Below are positions 7,827 through 15,793 of a DNA stretch of 64,000 bases, piece by piece (the first letter of the stretch is position 1; each line of letters starts with the position of its first letter). Below the pieces are notes generated by a model, which searched no databases, was not told the origin of the DNA, and saw only the letters and a list, made by a program, of their open reading frames with translations. The DNA lies in the NCBI GenBank assembly GCA_902621165.1, contig CACNKX010000001.1:108839-172838 (forward strand). The letters are read 5' to 3'. The stretch is from an uncultured Alphaproteobacteria bacterium (GTDB lineage Bacteria > Pseudomonadota > Alphaproteobacteria > HIMB59 > GCA-002718135). The position numbers were made by a program, and so were the translations under genes.

Positions 7827-8825
7827 ATGAGTTTTAAAAAGACTGCGACATCACAGGACGTAGCAAAACTAGCAGGAGTATCCCAATCAGCTGTTTCTAG
7901 ATGTTTTACAAAAGGTGCTAGCATTTCTAGTAGAACAAAATTGAGAGTCTTGGAAGCAGCTAGGAAATTAAAATATAAAGCACCTAATATATCTTCTAAT
8001 TCAATATCTAATGACGATAGCGGATTAGTTGCTGTCATTTTGCCTTACGTTACAAGCAGATATTATCCAGAAGTTTTAATAGAGTTACATGAAGCACTTA
8101 GGAATGGGGGGTTTAGAATTTTATTAATTACAACTGATGATGGAGAGGAATTAGATGAAAAATTAATACAGCCATACTTAAAAGAAAAACTCATTGCAAT
8201 AATATCAGCAACAAAACCCACTGATAAATTTGTCGAAGATTGCAATCAAAAAAGAATACAATTTATTGCTTATAATAGAAGTTGGAATATACCTACGATA
8301 AGTTCCGTTGCATGTGATCATCGTAACGGAGGAGAATTAGTTGCAGAATATTTTACAAAGAAAAATCATAAAAATATTGGCCTCATTGAAGGACCAAAAG
8401 GATCTTTTGTTAGCGATGAGCGATGCAAAGGTTTTAAAAATTATCTTAAAAATAATAAAAAAATTAAATTAAATATTGAAAAAGGTTTTTTTACTTATGA
8501 AGGTGGATATCAAGCAACAGAAAAAATTTTCAATAAAAAGATAAGTGCAATATTTTGTGCTGATGACACAATGGCATTTGGATGTTTAGATTATATTAAA
8601 AAAAATACTTCATTAAAAACACCTTCTCAATTAGAAATTATTGGTTATGACGATATATCAATGTCAGCTTGGGAGTCATATAACCTTACAACTGTCAGAC
8701 AACCTATTAGACAAATGTCAAAAATAGCAACTCAGTTAATAAATGAATATATTAAAGATCCAGATTTTGAACCTATAAATCATATTGTACAGGGAAGACT
8801 TATAAAAAGAAAAACTACAAAATAA
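7827..8825 (+). CDS. LacI-family transcriptional regulator
   Basis: A 332-aa DNA-binding repressor. The N-terminal LacI helix-turn-helix is TSQDVAKLAGVSQSAVSR (about residues 8-25). A hinge follows near residue 55, then a periplasmic-binding-protein-like effector domain (GLVAVILPYVTSRYYPEVLI, FIAYNRSWN, GLIEGPKGSFVSDERCKGF, IFCADDTMAFG, IIGYDDISMSAWE). The ATG follows a GGGGGG ribosome-binding tract at 7814-7819. It diverges from the sugar-type ABC importer and ends one base before the first SnoaL gene on the opposite strand. It is the only specific regulator in the accessory region and the best candidate to bind the three paired sites. The effector is unknown. Confidence 0.92.
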   Translation: MSFKKTATSQDVAKLAGVSQSAVSRCFTKGASISSRTKLRVLEAARKLKYKAPNISSNSISNDDSGLVAVILPYVTSRYYPEVLIELHEALRNGGFRILLITTDDGEELDEKLIQPYLKEKLIAIISATKPTDKFVEDCNQKRIQFIAYNRSWNIPTISSVACDHRNGGELVAEYFTKKNHKNIGLIEGPKGSFVSDERCKGFKNYLKNNKKIKLNIEKGFFTYEGGYQATEKIFNKKISAIFCADDTMAFGCLDYIKKNTSLKTPSQLEIIGYDDISMSAWESYNLTTVRQPIRQMSKIATQLINEYIKDPDFEPINHIVQGRLIKRKTTK

Positions 8826-8826
8826 T

Positions 8827-9246
8827 TTACTTAAATTTTAATCCCATCTGTTCGAAGACACCATGATTATCTACCATAACGTAATTATCTAAAAATTTTC
8901 CATCTTTAATGGTCCAAAAATCTGAAAATTGCATTTTGATAGATTTACCTGTTGGCTCCACTCCAAGATATGTTCCACTGTGTGTGCCTGTTAGAAATCC
9001 CGTTGCACTAATCCACTCACCTTCAGCAACCACAATGTCATTTTTTACATGATAATCTGGAAATGCTTCATAAAAAGGTTTTAGAACTTTATATTTAAAA
9101 TTTTCTATACCATGGATATCACCAAAACCTGGAGGACCGTGCCAAACCATATCATCATGCCAGTACTTATGTTGTGCTTCTAGATCTTGAGCATTAAGTG
9201 CATCATACATATCAGCTAATAATTTTTTACTTTCATCTAAAGTCAT
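8827..9246 (-). CDS. SnoaL-like (NTF2-fold) ester-cyclase family protein, single domain
   Basis: A 139-aa protein with one SnoaL/NTF2 fold. Helix 1 (SKKLLADMYDALNAQDLE) is followed by YWHDDMVWHGPPGFGDIHG with acidic and histidine pocket residues, AFPDYHVKNDIVVAEGEWIS, the strand GTHSGTYLGVEPTGKSI, and the family-typical ending FEQMGLKFK. Family members include polyketide cyclases and small hydratase/isomerase-like proteins, many uncharacterised. Its ATG overlaps the TGA of the upstream two-domain SnoaL gene (ATGA), showing co-translation. Role in the cell is unknown; a small-molecule enzyme of the regulon is the best guess. Confidence 0.85.
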   Translation of the reverse strand: MTLDESKKLLADMYDALNAQDLEAQHKYWHDDMVWHGPPGFGDIHGIENFKYKVLKPFYEAFPDYHVKNDIVVAEGEWISATGFLTGTHSGTYLGVEPTGKSIKMQFSDFWTIKDGKFLDNYVMVDNHGVFEQMGLKFK

Positions 9247-10382
9247 TTTTTATCTCCTAAAATTTGCATTAGAATTGCAAGCTCATTAAAACCAGTCCAC
9301 TCTTTAATAATTTTATTATTTTTAATTTCCCATTGAGTGATACCCCACAAATACACTTCTCTATTAGTTGGTTGGCCATATGAGCCATTACCTCTATGAG
9401 TTCCTACAGCGCCCCAACGAACCGATACTAAGTAACCATCTTTTGTATTTCCCATCCAGTATAAATCTTCAATACTGAGTGCAAGATCAGGAAATGAAGC
9501 TAAAAGTGATATTATAAATTTTCTTAATTGCAAAACTCCTTTAAATTTACGACCAGTTGAACCTTCAAATTCTACATTACTAGAGTATGCTTTATTTATT
9601 GCAGAAAAGTTTCGTCTATTCCAAATTGTATCATAAACTGCATGAACAAACTCTCTTACATTTTTGATTTTATCTGGAATATCAAAACTAATTGGTTTTA
9701 ATTTAGTAATATTTCTTGTTGGCTTAGAGTTTTTAAAATGAGGAGCATAGGGCCCTGCGATTCCCTCATCAACAAGTTGCTTGGCAACTTGATTTAAATC
9801 TAATCCGAGTTGTTTAATTAAGCCTGCTGTATCGTAAACAACATTTTCGTAATAAATTTCATTATTTTTTGCTACACAATTTGCAATACAAAATAATCTT
9901 ACTTTTTTATTAGTTGGTTTAGAAAATTTACTAAATCCCGTATTTGTTCCAGTAATAATTGTTCTATGTGAAGTATGAAAACTTGCATTTTCATCCCCTG
10001 CCCAAATAACTTCATCTGCAAATAATCGAATATCTGGAAAAGCGTTGTTTGTATGTACAGTATCAGCTACAATTTTTTCAGATCCAGATTGTAACCCAAA
10101 TTCATCCCAAACTCTGCAATCTTTACTGTAGGTGTCATAGATGTAGCCAATATTTTTTTCTTCCCATATTTGATACGTAATCCTTACAATATAATCGATT
10201 ATATTTTTATACTGATCCTCAAACCCCTTCATTGATTGATGTTTAAGTTTTTTGGGTTTTGGATTTAATGATTTAGCTGTTCCTCCACCTCCATATGCTT
10301 TTAATGAAATATCATAACTCTTAGGCATATGATTGTCTTGAAGAGCTTCTGGTCTTTTATCTGTAATTTTATTAAATTTCAT
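9243..10382 (-). CDS. Two-domain SnoaL-like protein, type A paralogue
   Basis: A 379-aa protein with two NTF2-fold domains (about residues 51-195 and 235-379), ending in LIKQLGLDLNQ and LMQILGDKK. Domain 1 opens with MKGFEDQYKN, matching MKGFDAQFKD at the start of the paralogue at 12627-13619. A polar 50-residue leader with a GGGG stretch precedes it and is unique to this copy. Translation could start at the internal Met near 10232, but neither start has a good Shine-Dalgarno. It is promoter-proximal in a divergon with 10490-11494, behind paired ATTCA/TGAAT sites. Function is unknown. An aromatic-rich pocket is predicted from the fold. Confidence 0.8.
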   Translation of the reverse strand: MKFNKITDKRPEALQDNHMPKSYDISLKAYGGGGTAKSLNPKPKKLKHQSMKGFEDQYKNIIDYIVRITYQIWEEKNIGYIYDTYSKDCRVWDEFGLQSGSEKIVADTVHTNNAFPDIRLFADEVIWAGDENASFHTSHRTIITGTNTGFSKFSKPTNKKVRLFCIANCVAKNNEIYYENVVYDTAGLIKQLGLDLNQVAKQLVDEGIAGPYAPHFKNSKPTRNITKLKPISFDIPDKIKNVREFVHAVYDTIWNRRNFSAINKAYSSNVEFEGSTGRKFKGVLQLRKFIISLLASFPDLALSIEDLYWMGNTKDGYLVSVRWGAVGTHRGNGSYGQPTNREVYLWGITQWEIKNNKIIKEWTGFNELAILMQILGDKK

Positions 10383-10415
10383 AATTTGTATTTGTAATGA
10401 GATACATTTAAAAAT

Positions 10416-10453
10416 ATTTCAAAGCAATGAAATTTTATTCAAAAAAATGAATA
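10416..10453. promoter_or_regulatory. Paired operator between divergent SnoaL genes (divergon 1)
   Basis: Site 1 at 10416-10433 is ATTTCAAAGCAATGAAAT, a perfect 6-6-6 inverted repeat. Site 2 at 10437-10452 is ATTCAAAAAAATGAAT, a 5-6-5 repeat extendable by one base pair on each side. Centres are 20 bp apart, about two helical turns, as at 7770-7805. The pair sits between the starts at 10382 (minus) and 10490 (plus), so one bound complex could control both directions. Confidence 0.65.
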
Positions 10454-10489
10454 TTGTCTTTTTTAGTTTATTAATATAATCAAAATGAA

Positions 10490-11494
10490 ATGACTGATCT
10501 CCAAGCAGAAAAAAAAGTAGTATTAGATTATTTCAATGAAATAGATAGTTGCAACATTAATACATTATCTGAAGTTATATCCAAATACGCATCAGAAGAT
10601 TTTAGTATGAAATGTACCCACCCATTCAACGAACTAGGTAGTATAGATCTTGTTGCTAATAATCTTTGGAAACCAATTAAAGATTCATTTTCACCTATAC
10701 AACGTCGATTAGATATATTTTATGCTGGGATCAATTCACTAGACAAAAATAAAGGGAAATGGATCTCCAGTATGGGTCATTTCATGGGTGTTTTCAATAA
10801 GCCATTTGTAGGCCTTAAACCAAATAATAAATCAATTTTATTAAGATTTGCAGAATTTTACAAAGTGGAAAATAACAAAATTACTGAAGGAGCTATTTTT
10901 TTAGATTTAATGAATTTAATGCAGCAACTAGGTCTTTCTATAATTCCTGAATCTACAGGTCTCGTTTGTGTAACACCAGGACCAATGAATCATAAAGGTT
11001 TAAAATTTGATATTTCTAATCAAAGTGAAAGTCAAAAAACATTAGATTTAATTCATAGAATGCGCGATCGACTTGTTAAAGGATCCAAAATGAAATCTTA
11101 TAAAGAAGAATTAGAATTAGATTGGCATAACAATATGATTTGGTGGGGACCAGGGGGTATAGGAGCTTCATATACTATTGATGGTTATCAAAAAGGTCAC
11201 ACAAAACCATTTCAAGATGGTTTAGAGTTTGTTCGTTTCAATGGACACATACTTAGTAGTTCTGAAGATGATCTTGGAGGTTGGTTTGGTTGGCCAAATT
11301 TAATTATGAAACCTAAAGGAGAATATTTAGGATTAACAAATGCAAGTGATATTGAATCAGAAATGAGAGTTGTAGATTTATATCGAAGGGATGGAGATAA
11401 ACTGGCTGAAAACTGGATCTTTATTGATCATTTACATTTTTTAAAAAAACTAGGAGTGGATCTTTTAGAAAGAGCAAAATTTTTAAATCAGTAA
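10490..11494 (+). CDS. Two-domain SnoaL-like protein, type B paralogue
   Basis: A 334-aa protein with two NTF2-fold domains (about 1-150 and 185-334). Domain 1 ends with LMQQLGLSIIPES and domain 2 with LKKLGVDLLERAKFL. Domain 2 contains DWHNNMIWWGPGGIG, parallel to YWHPKMMWYGPSGIG in the paralogue at 14694-15791, and EYLGL plus ENWIFIDH. The W-H-x3-M-x-W-x-GP-x-GIG motif probably lines the pocket. It is transcribed away from the type A gene at 9243-10382 and converges on the MetE-like gene with no intergenic base. Function is unknown. Confidence 0.8.
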   Translation: MTDLQAEKKVVLDYFNEIDSCNINTLSEVISKYASEDFSMKCTHPFNELGSIDLVANNLWKPIKDSFSPIQRRLDIFYAGINSLDKNKGKWISSMGHFMGVFNKPFVGLKPNNKSILLRFAEFYKVENNKITEGAIFLDLMNLMQQLGLSIIPESTGLVCVTPGPMNHKGLKFDISNQSESQKTLDLIHRMRDRLVKGSKMKSYKEELELDWHNNMIWWGPGGIGASYTIDGYQKGHTKPFQDGLEFVRFNGHILSSSEDDLGGWFGWPNLIMKPKGEYLGLTNASDIESEMRVVDLYRRDGDKLAENWIFIDHLHFLKKLGVDLLERAKFLNQ

Positions 11495-12622
11495 TTAGAT
11501 AACTTTTGAGGCAAGTTTAGTACCCTCAACTAATGCATGAAGCTTTTCATAACAAATTTTTTCATCAATTTTTCCAAAACCAGCAAATGTACTAAAACCA
11601 CAATCTGTCCCTGCCATTAATTGATCTTTTGGAATGACTGTAGAAAACTGAATTAATCTATCTGCAACAACTTCCGGATGTTCTACAAAATTAGAGGTTG
11701 AGTCGATTACACCAGGTACTAGGACTTTATCTTTTGGCAACTTTATATCTTGAAAAACTTTCCATTCATGTGCGTGCCTAGGATTAGAAGATTCAATGAG
11801 AAAGTATTTTATCTTTGATTTCAAAATGATAGGTAATATTTTCTCTAGAGCAATATCGTGTGTGTGGGGTCCTTCATAATTACCCCAACATATATGCATT
11901 CTAGTTTGTTCAACATCTACATTAGATAATGCTGAGTTTAAGCATTCAATTTGAAGCTCTGCACGTTTAATAAACTCATCTTCAGATAAATTTTTAAAAT
12001 TCATATGTCTTGCTAAAGCAAGGTCTGGGCAATCTAATTGAACTTGGATATCTGATTTTGTTATTAGCTCATATTCTTTAGCCATAATATTAGATAATTT
12101 ATCTAAATATTCATCTTCGGTACTATAAAATTTATTTGGCATAAAAACATTTATGACGCCAGGTGATGCTGAGTTCATAAATGCATCTCGGTGATTTAGT
12201 TTATCAAGTGAATTTTTAAAATTATTTATATCCTGTAGAAGAGAAGTTTCATCTTTTACTTTTAATTCGTTTGTACAACATGGTCTGGTATAAGTTGGTG
12301 TGCCACCACTTTTAGCAATCTTTTCTTTGTATTCTGGAAAATCATCAAGATCAGCAGGTGCTCTTCTTTCGCTTTCACCAGAGAACCCATCAATTCTGTC
12401 TTTAATATATGTAGCGTAGCTAATTTTACTCATCTCGCCATCACTGACAAAATCAATTCCAACATCAAGTTGACTTTTAACAACACTTTGCACGTTGTTT
12501 TTTAATACTTCATCAAAACTACTTTGACTAAATTTTTCACCTTTATCTTTTGCAAATAGAAATTCTGAAAGTTCTTTTGATCTAGGAAGGCTTCCAACAT
12601 GTGTTGTCAAAATATTAGACAT
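11495..12622 (-). CDS. MetE C-terminal-domain family, cobalamin-independent methyltransferase-like enzyme
   Basis: A 375-aa single-domain protein of the UROD/MetE-like TIM-barrel family, half the length of full MetE (about 750 aa). It opens with ILTTHVGSLPRSKEL. The zinc-thiolate set is recognisable: His and Cys in MHICWGN (about residue 245), an acidic residue in FLIESSNPR, and Cys in AGTDCGFSTF near the C-terminus. Relatives activate a thiol on zinc: methionine synthase, and epoxyalkane:coenzyme M transferase, whose thiol substrate is itself a sulfonate. Lack of the folate/substrate N-domain argues against standard methionine synthesis. It is last in the operon bicupin - type A SnoaL - MetE-like, 4 nt after the SnoaL gene. 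Thiol substrate is unknown. Confidence 0.82.
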   Translation of the reverse strand: MSNILTTHVGSLPRSKELSEFLFAKDKGEKFSQSSFDEVLKNNVQSVVKSQLDVGIDFVSDGEMSKISYATYIKDRIDGFSGESERRAPADLDDFPEYKEKIAKSGGTPTYTRPCCTNELKVKDETSLLQDINNFKNSLDKLNHRDAFMNSASPGVINVFMPNKFYSTEDEYLDKLSNIMAKEYELITKSDIQVQLDCPDLALARHMNFKNLSEDEFIKRAELQIECLNSALSNVDVEQTRMHICWGNYEGPHTHDIALEKILPIILKSKIKYFLIESSNPRHAHEWKVFQDIKLPKDKVLVPGVIDSTSNFVEHPEVVADRLIQFSTVIPKDQLMAGTDCGFSTFAGFGKIDEKICYEKLHALVEGTKLASKVI

Positions 12623-12626
12623 TAAA

Positions 12627-13619
12627 TTAACCTGTTTTTAATAAAATCTGTTTCCAGATCATAGTTTCATCATAGAGAACCCATTCATTTTTAATACCTC
12701 TTTCTCCAAATTCAACATGATTAATACCCATTATATAAATTTTCGAATTAGAGGCTTTCCCAAAAAGACCATTTCCTTCATGTTTACCTACCATAGACCA
12801 TCGAACTGAGGCTTTTTTAGGTTCATATTTTTTTTCAGTAAAAGCAATATGCTCTACTGAGAACAATGCGTTAGGAAAAGCATTTCTTAATTGTTTCCAA
12901 AATTTTTTTACCTCATCCCTACCATAGTGAGTATTTCCTCCTGGCTGAAATTGCTGTATGGCTCTGTCATAACTTTCATTTATTGTTTTCTCTAAATTAA
13001 TGTTCATAATAGAGGTTAAGATATTTGCATATAATTCTCCAATGTTACCTGATGCTAATATAGGAGATTTATAAATTGATTTAACAGGTGTATTTTCATC
13101 AAAGGGTTTACTAGCTTTTTCAGAACCACCTTCATCTTTAATAAGATTGCTTGCAAATTTCTTGGGGTCAATTCCAATTTGTCTCACAATTGCTCCTTGA
13201 TCTCTCACAAGCCACTCATCATAAACTTGATTATTCATACATGCACAATCAGCGATAGTTCGGTAATATAGTTTTTTTCCTGTTGCTTTCCCATACATCC
13301 CATCAACAGAATGAGTAGAGGTTGATAAAATTCGATGTGATGAAAAATATCCCTCATCATCATTTCCTGTCCAAATTACATCTTCACCTAAAAGTGTTCT
13401 GTCGGGAAATAATTTTTTACTAGCATAGGTACTTTCAATTACTGGGTCTGCACCATAAATTACTCCAGATGGAGATCTTGTAGGTGTGGGGAGGCTTACA
13501 TTTGGAGTATCAGCATAATAATCTCTTATTGCTTCAACATCATTGTTTTCCCAAATTTGATATGTGATCTTTAAAATATAATCAGGAAAATCTTTGAATT
13601 GTGCATCAAATCCTTTCAT
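12627..13619 (-). CDS. Two-domain SnoaL-like protein, type A paralogue
   Basis: A 330-aa protein with two NTF2-fold domains (about 1-160 and 190-330). It starts MKGFDAQFKDFPDYILKITY, close to the internal MKGFEDQYKN start region of 9243-10382, and shares the pattern FPDxxLxxxxVIWxGxxxxxxxSSHR. Domain ends are IVRQIGIDPKKFASNL and IWKQILLKTG. It sits between the bicupin (11 nt upstream) and the MetE-like gene. Paralogy and identical placement on the left side of a divergent promoter suggest duplication of a two-gene divergon. Catalytic role is unknown. Confidence 0.8.
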   Translation of the reverse strand: MKGFDAQFKDFPDYILKITYQIWENNDVEAIRDYYADTPNVSLPTPTRSPSGVIYGADPVIESTYASKKLFPDRTLLGEDVIWTGNDDEGYFSSHRILSTSTHSVDGMYGKATGKKLYYRTIADCACMNNQVYDEWLVRDQGAIVRQIGIDPKKFASNLIKDEGGSEKASKPFDENTPVKSIYKSPILASGNIGELYANILTSIMNINLEKTINESYDRAIQQFQPGGNTHYGRDEVKKFWKQLRNAFPNALFSVEHIAFTEKKYEPKKASVRWSMVGKHEGNGLFGKASNSKIYIMGINHVEFGERGIKNEWVLYDETMIWKQILLKTG

Positions 13620-13630
13620 ATAATTAATAT

Positions 13631-14602
13631 TTAATTAGTTTGTCGTATTATAAATAAATTGCCATCATGATCACTTATCTGTCTGATTGAACGAAGTGAA
13701 TTTTTTGGAACAGAAAAAGTATCTTTTTCTTTAATTACAACTTTGTCTCCATCACAATCTATTTCCCATTCACCAGATAAACAATGATAAACCTCTGATT
13801 TCTCGAGCTTGTATTGACGTATCTGAGCACCCTTGCCATTGAGAAGTGAAAGGCTAAAGCCTGTGGAATGTGGTATATTTGGAGCAAACGATTTATCATG
13901 AATTTGAAACTGATCGATATAGTTAATAATTTTATTAGATTGATAGTGATCATCTTCAATAATGTATTTATCTTTATCATTAAATCGAATTACAAACTTT
14001 TCTATGTCTTCTGAAGAGTAATGATCGAAACTTTCTAACTCATTATCTTTTAGTGGTTGAATAATTTTAGTCTCATCTGTTATTTTCTGTTTCTCTGTAT
14101 CAATTAAAGAATTATCTTTCATTAATACCATGCCAGATTCTTTTGCATCTTTTAAAAGTTTAGGCGTCCAAGTAATAACACCTGGATCATTTTCACCAAG
14201 TACAACAAACATTAAAGCTTCATCATCACTTACATTTTGAAAACCTCTGAACATGTTTATTGGAAAAGAAGCGATGTCACCTTTTTTTAGTATTACTTCT
14301 CCTTCTGTGCCATCAACACCCCAATAAAAACGCCAAGCACCTGAGTGAATTATAAAAACTTCTGCTGTTGTGTGACTATGTAATCCAGAGCCATTCATCG
14401 GCGCAGCACTGACAGCACCAATATTAAAGCCATGTTCTTCAGCTATTTTAACATTTTGTTTAGCATCTTCACTTACTCCAGGTCCTATAACTGAATAATT
14501 TTTCCTATCTTGATGACCTTTTAGTTTTCCCTCAACAAATGGTATATTACTAGGAATAAGTTCATCGAATTTGGCTAATCTAGATGTAATATTAATTGAC
14601 AT
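13631..14602 (-). CDS. Bicupin-fold protein
   Basis: A 323-aa protein with two cupin barrels. The first (about residues 60-150) has a metal-binding motif 1, GLHSHTTAEVFIIHSG, with the HxH-x3-E arrangement; motif 2 (GDIASFPINMFRGFQN) lacks the usual His. The second (about 235-320) contains YKLEKSEVYHCLSGEWEID and GDKVVIKEKDTFSVPKN, and lacks HxH, so it is probably structural. It is promoter-proximal in divergon 2 behind paired ATTCA/TGAAT sites, upstream of SnoaL and MetE-like genes. Possible roles are a dioxygenase, isomerase or sugar/sulfonate-binding enzyme. Which of these applies cannot be told from sequence. Confidence 0.8.
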   Translation of the reverse strand: MSINITSRLAKFDELIPSNIPFVEGKLKGHQDRKNYSVIGPGVSEDAKQNVKIAEEHGFNIGAVSAAPMNGSGLHSHTTAEVFIIHSGAWRFYWGVDGTEGEVILKKGDIASFPINMFRGFQNVSDDEALMFVVLGENDPGVITWTPKLLKDAKESGMVLMKDNSLIDTEKQKITDETKIIQPLKDNELESFDHYSSEDIEKFVIRFNDKDKYIIEDDHYQSNKIINYIDQFQIHDKSFAPNIPHSTGFSLSLLNGKGAQIRQYKLEKSEVYHCLSGEWEIDCDGDKVVIKEKDTFSVPKNSLRSIRQISDHDGNLFIIRQTN

Positions 14603-14617
14603 ATTGTAATGATCTTT

Positions 14618-14656
14618 TATTCATTTTTTTTGAATATTATTCAAAATAATGAATAA
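14618..14656. promoter_or_regulatory. Paired operator between bicupin and SnoaL/hpsN operons (divergon 2)
   Basis: Site 1 at 14619-14635 is ATTCA-T7-TGAAT, with a spacer one base longer than the others. Site 2 at 14637-14656 is TTATTCAAAATAATGAATAA, a 7-6-7 inverted repeat. Centres are 19.5 bp apart. The half-sites TATTCA/TGAATA alternate four times in 38 bp. The region separates starts at 14602 (minus) and 14694 (plus). Confidence 0.65.
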
Positions 14657-14693
14657 ATCAATTATTATTTAACAATAGTGTTATTAAATTATT

Positions 14694-15791
14694 ATGGCAA
14701 ATAAAATACAAAACTTTGATACAGGTGAGAAAGATAACTCAAACATAATTCATTTAGATCTTGATCCAAAGATAAATATTGAAAACAAAATATATTTTAA
14801 AAATTTATTAAAAAAAATTACCGAGTGCTCTTTAGATGATTTAGAAGAAAATCTTGAAAATTTATATCACGTAGATGCTGAGTTTAATGGATTTCATCCG
14901 ATTAATGAAATTAAAGGAATTGAAGAAATCAAAAATAAATATTTAATACCTTTAAAGAAAGCATTTCCTGATCTCGAAAGAAGAAATAATCTAGTTATTG
15001 GAGGAGCATTTAGAGATAAAGTTTTTGTTTCATTTATTAGTCATTTAACTGGAACTTTCACAAATGAGTGGTTGGGTGTAAAGCCGACTAACAAAACAAT
15101 TTATCTTAGAACATGTGAAGCACATCAGATTACAAATAATAAAATAATAAAATCTTATACATTAATTGATACTGTAGATTTTATCCGTCAGGCTGGATAT
15201 TGGCCTATAAATAAATCTCTTGGAGTAGAAGGGATGTGGCCTAGTCCAATCACAGGTGATGGAGAAAATAATCAAAATCTAGATAAGGAACTGTCTCTAC
15301 AATCTTTGAATCAAGATTTAACTATGCAGAGAAGTTTAAATATTAAACCCGAGACTGAACCAGGTCTATCAAAAGATCAAATAAGGGAGAAATTAATTAA
15401 TCATCCTCAACAAGATTACTGGCATCCTAAAATGATGTGGTATGGGCCAAGTGGTATAGGTACAGCTAGAGGTTTAGATGGTTTTGTTGATCATCACCAA
15501 CTCCCATTTAGACTTACATTCAAGGACAGAGATTATTGGAAAATCGGTCATTATATTGAAATTGGAGATGGAAATTATTCTATGACTGGTGGTTGGCATA
15601 GTATTCAGTGTGTTCATGGATCAAGTGATTGGCTAGGATATGAACCTACTCAAAAAAAAATAACAATGAGAGTCATGGATTTTTATTTACATCATGAAGG
15701 TTTAATTAGAGAAAATTGGGTACCAATCGATATAGCACACATATTAGATCAAATAGGTATTGATATCTTTAAATTAATTCATAAAAAATAA
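14694..15791 (+). CDS. Two-domain SnoaL-like protein, type B paralogue
   Basis: A 365-aa protein with NTF2-fold domains at about 25-175 and 215-365. Domain 1 has KKAFPDLERRNNLVIGG, LGVKPTNKTIYLR and ends FIRQAGYWPI. Domain 2 has YWHPKMMWYGPSGIG, WLGYEPTQKKITMRV, ENWVPIDIAH and ends ILDQIGIDIFKLI. It is paralogous to 10490-11494. It lies 2 nt upstream of the HpsN-like dehydrogenase, so the two are almost certainly co-transcribed and may act in consecutive steps. Reaction is unknown. Confidence 0.8.
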   Translation: MANKIQNFDTGEKDNSNIIHLDLDPKINIENKIYFKNLLKKITECSLDDLEENLENLYHVDAEFNGFHPINEIKGIEEIKNKYLIPLKKAFPDLERRNNLVIGGAFRDKVFVSFISHLTGTFTNEWLGVKPTNKTIYLRTCEAHQITNNKIIKSYTLIDTVDFIRQAGYWPINKSLGVEGMWPSPITGDGENNQNLDKELSLQSLNQDLTMQRSLNIKPETEPGLSKDQIREKLINHPQQDYWHPKMMWYGPSGIGTARGLDGFVDHHQLPFRLTFKDRDYWKIGHYIEIGDGNYSMTGGWHSIQCVHGSSDWLGYEPTQKKITMRVMDFYLHHEGLIRENWVPIDIAHILDQIGIDIFKLIHKK

Positions 15792-15793
15792 TT

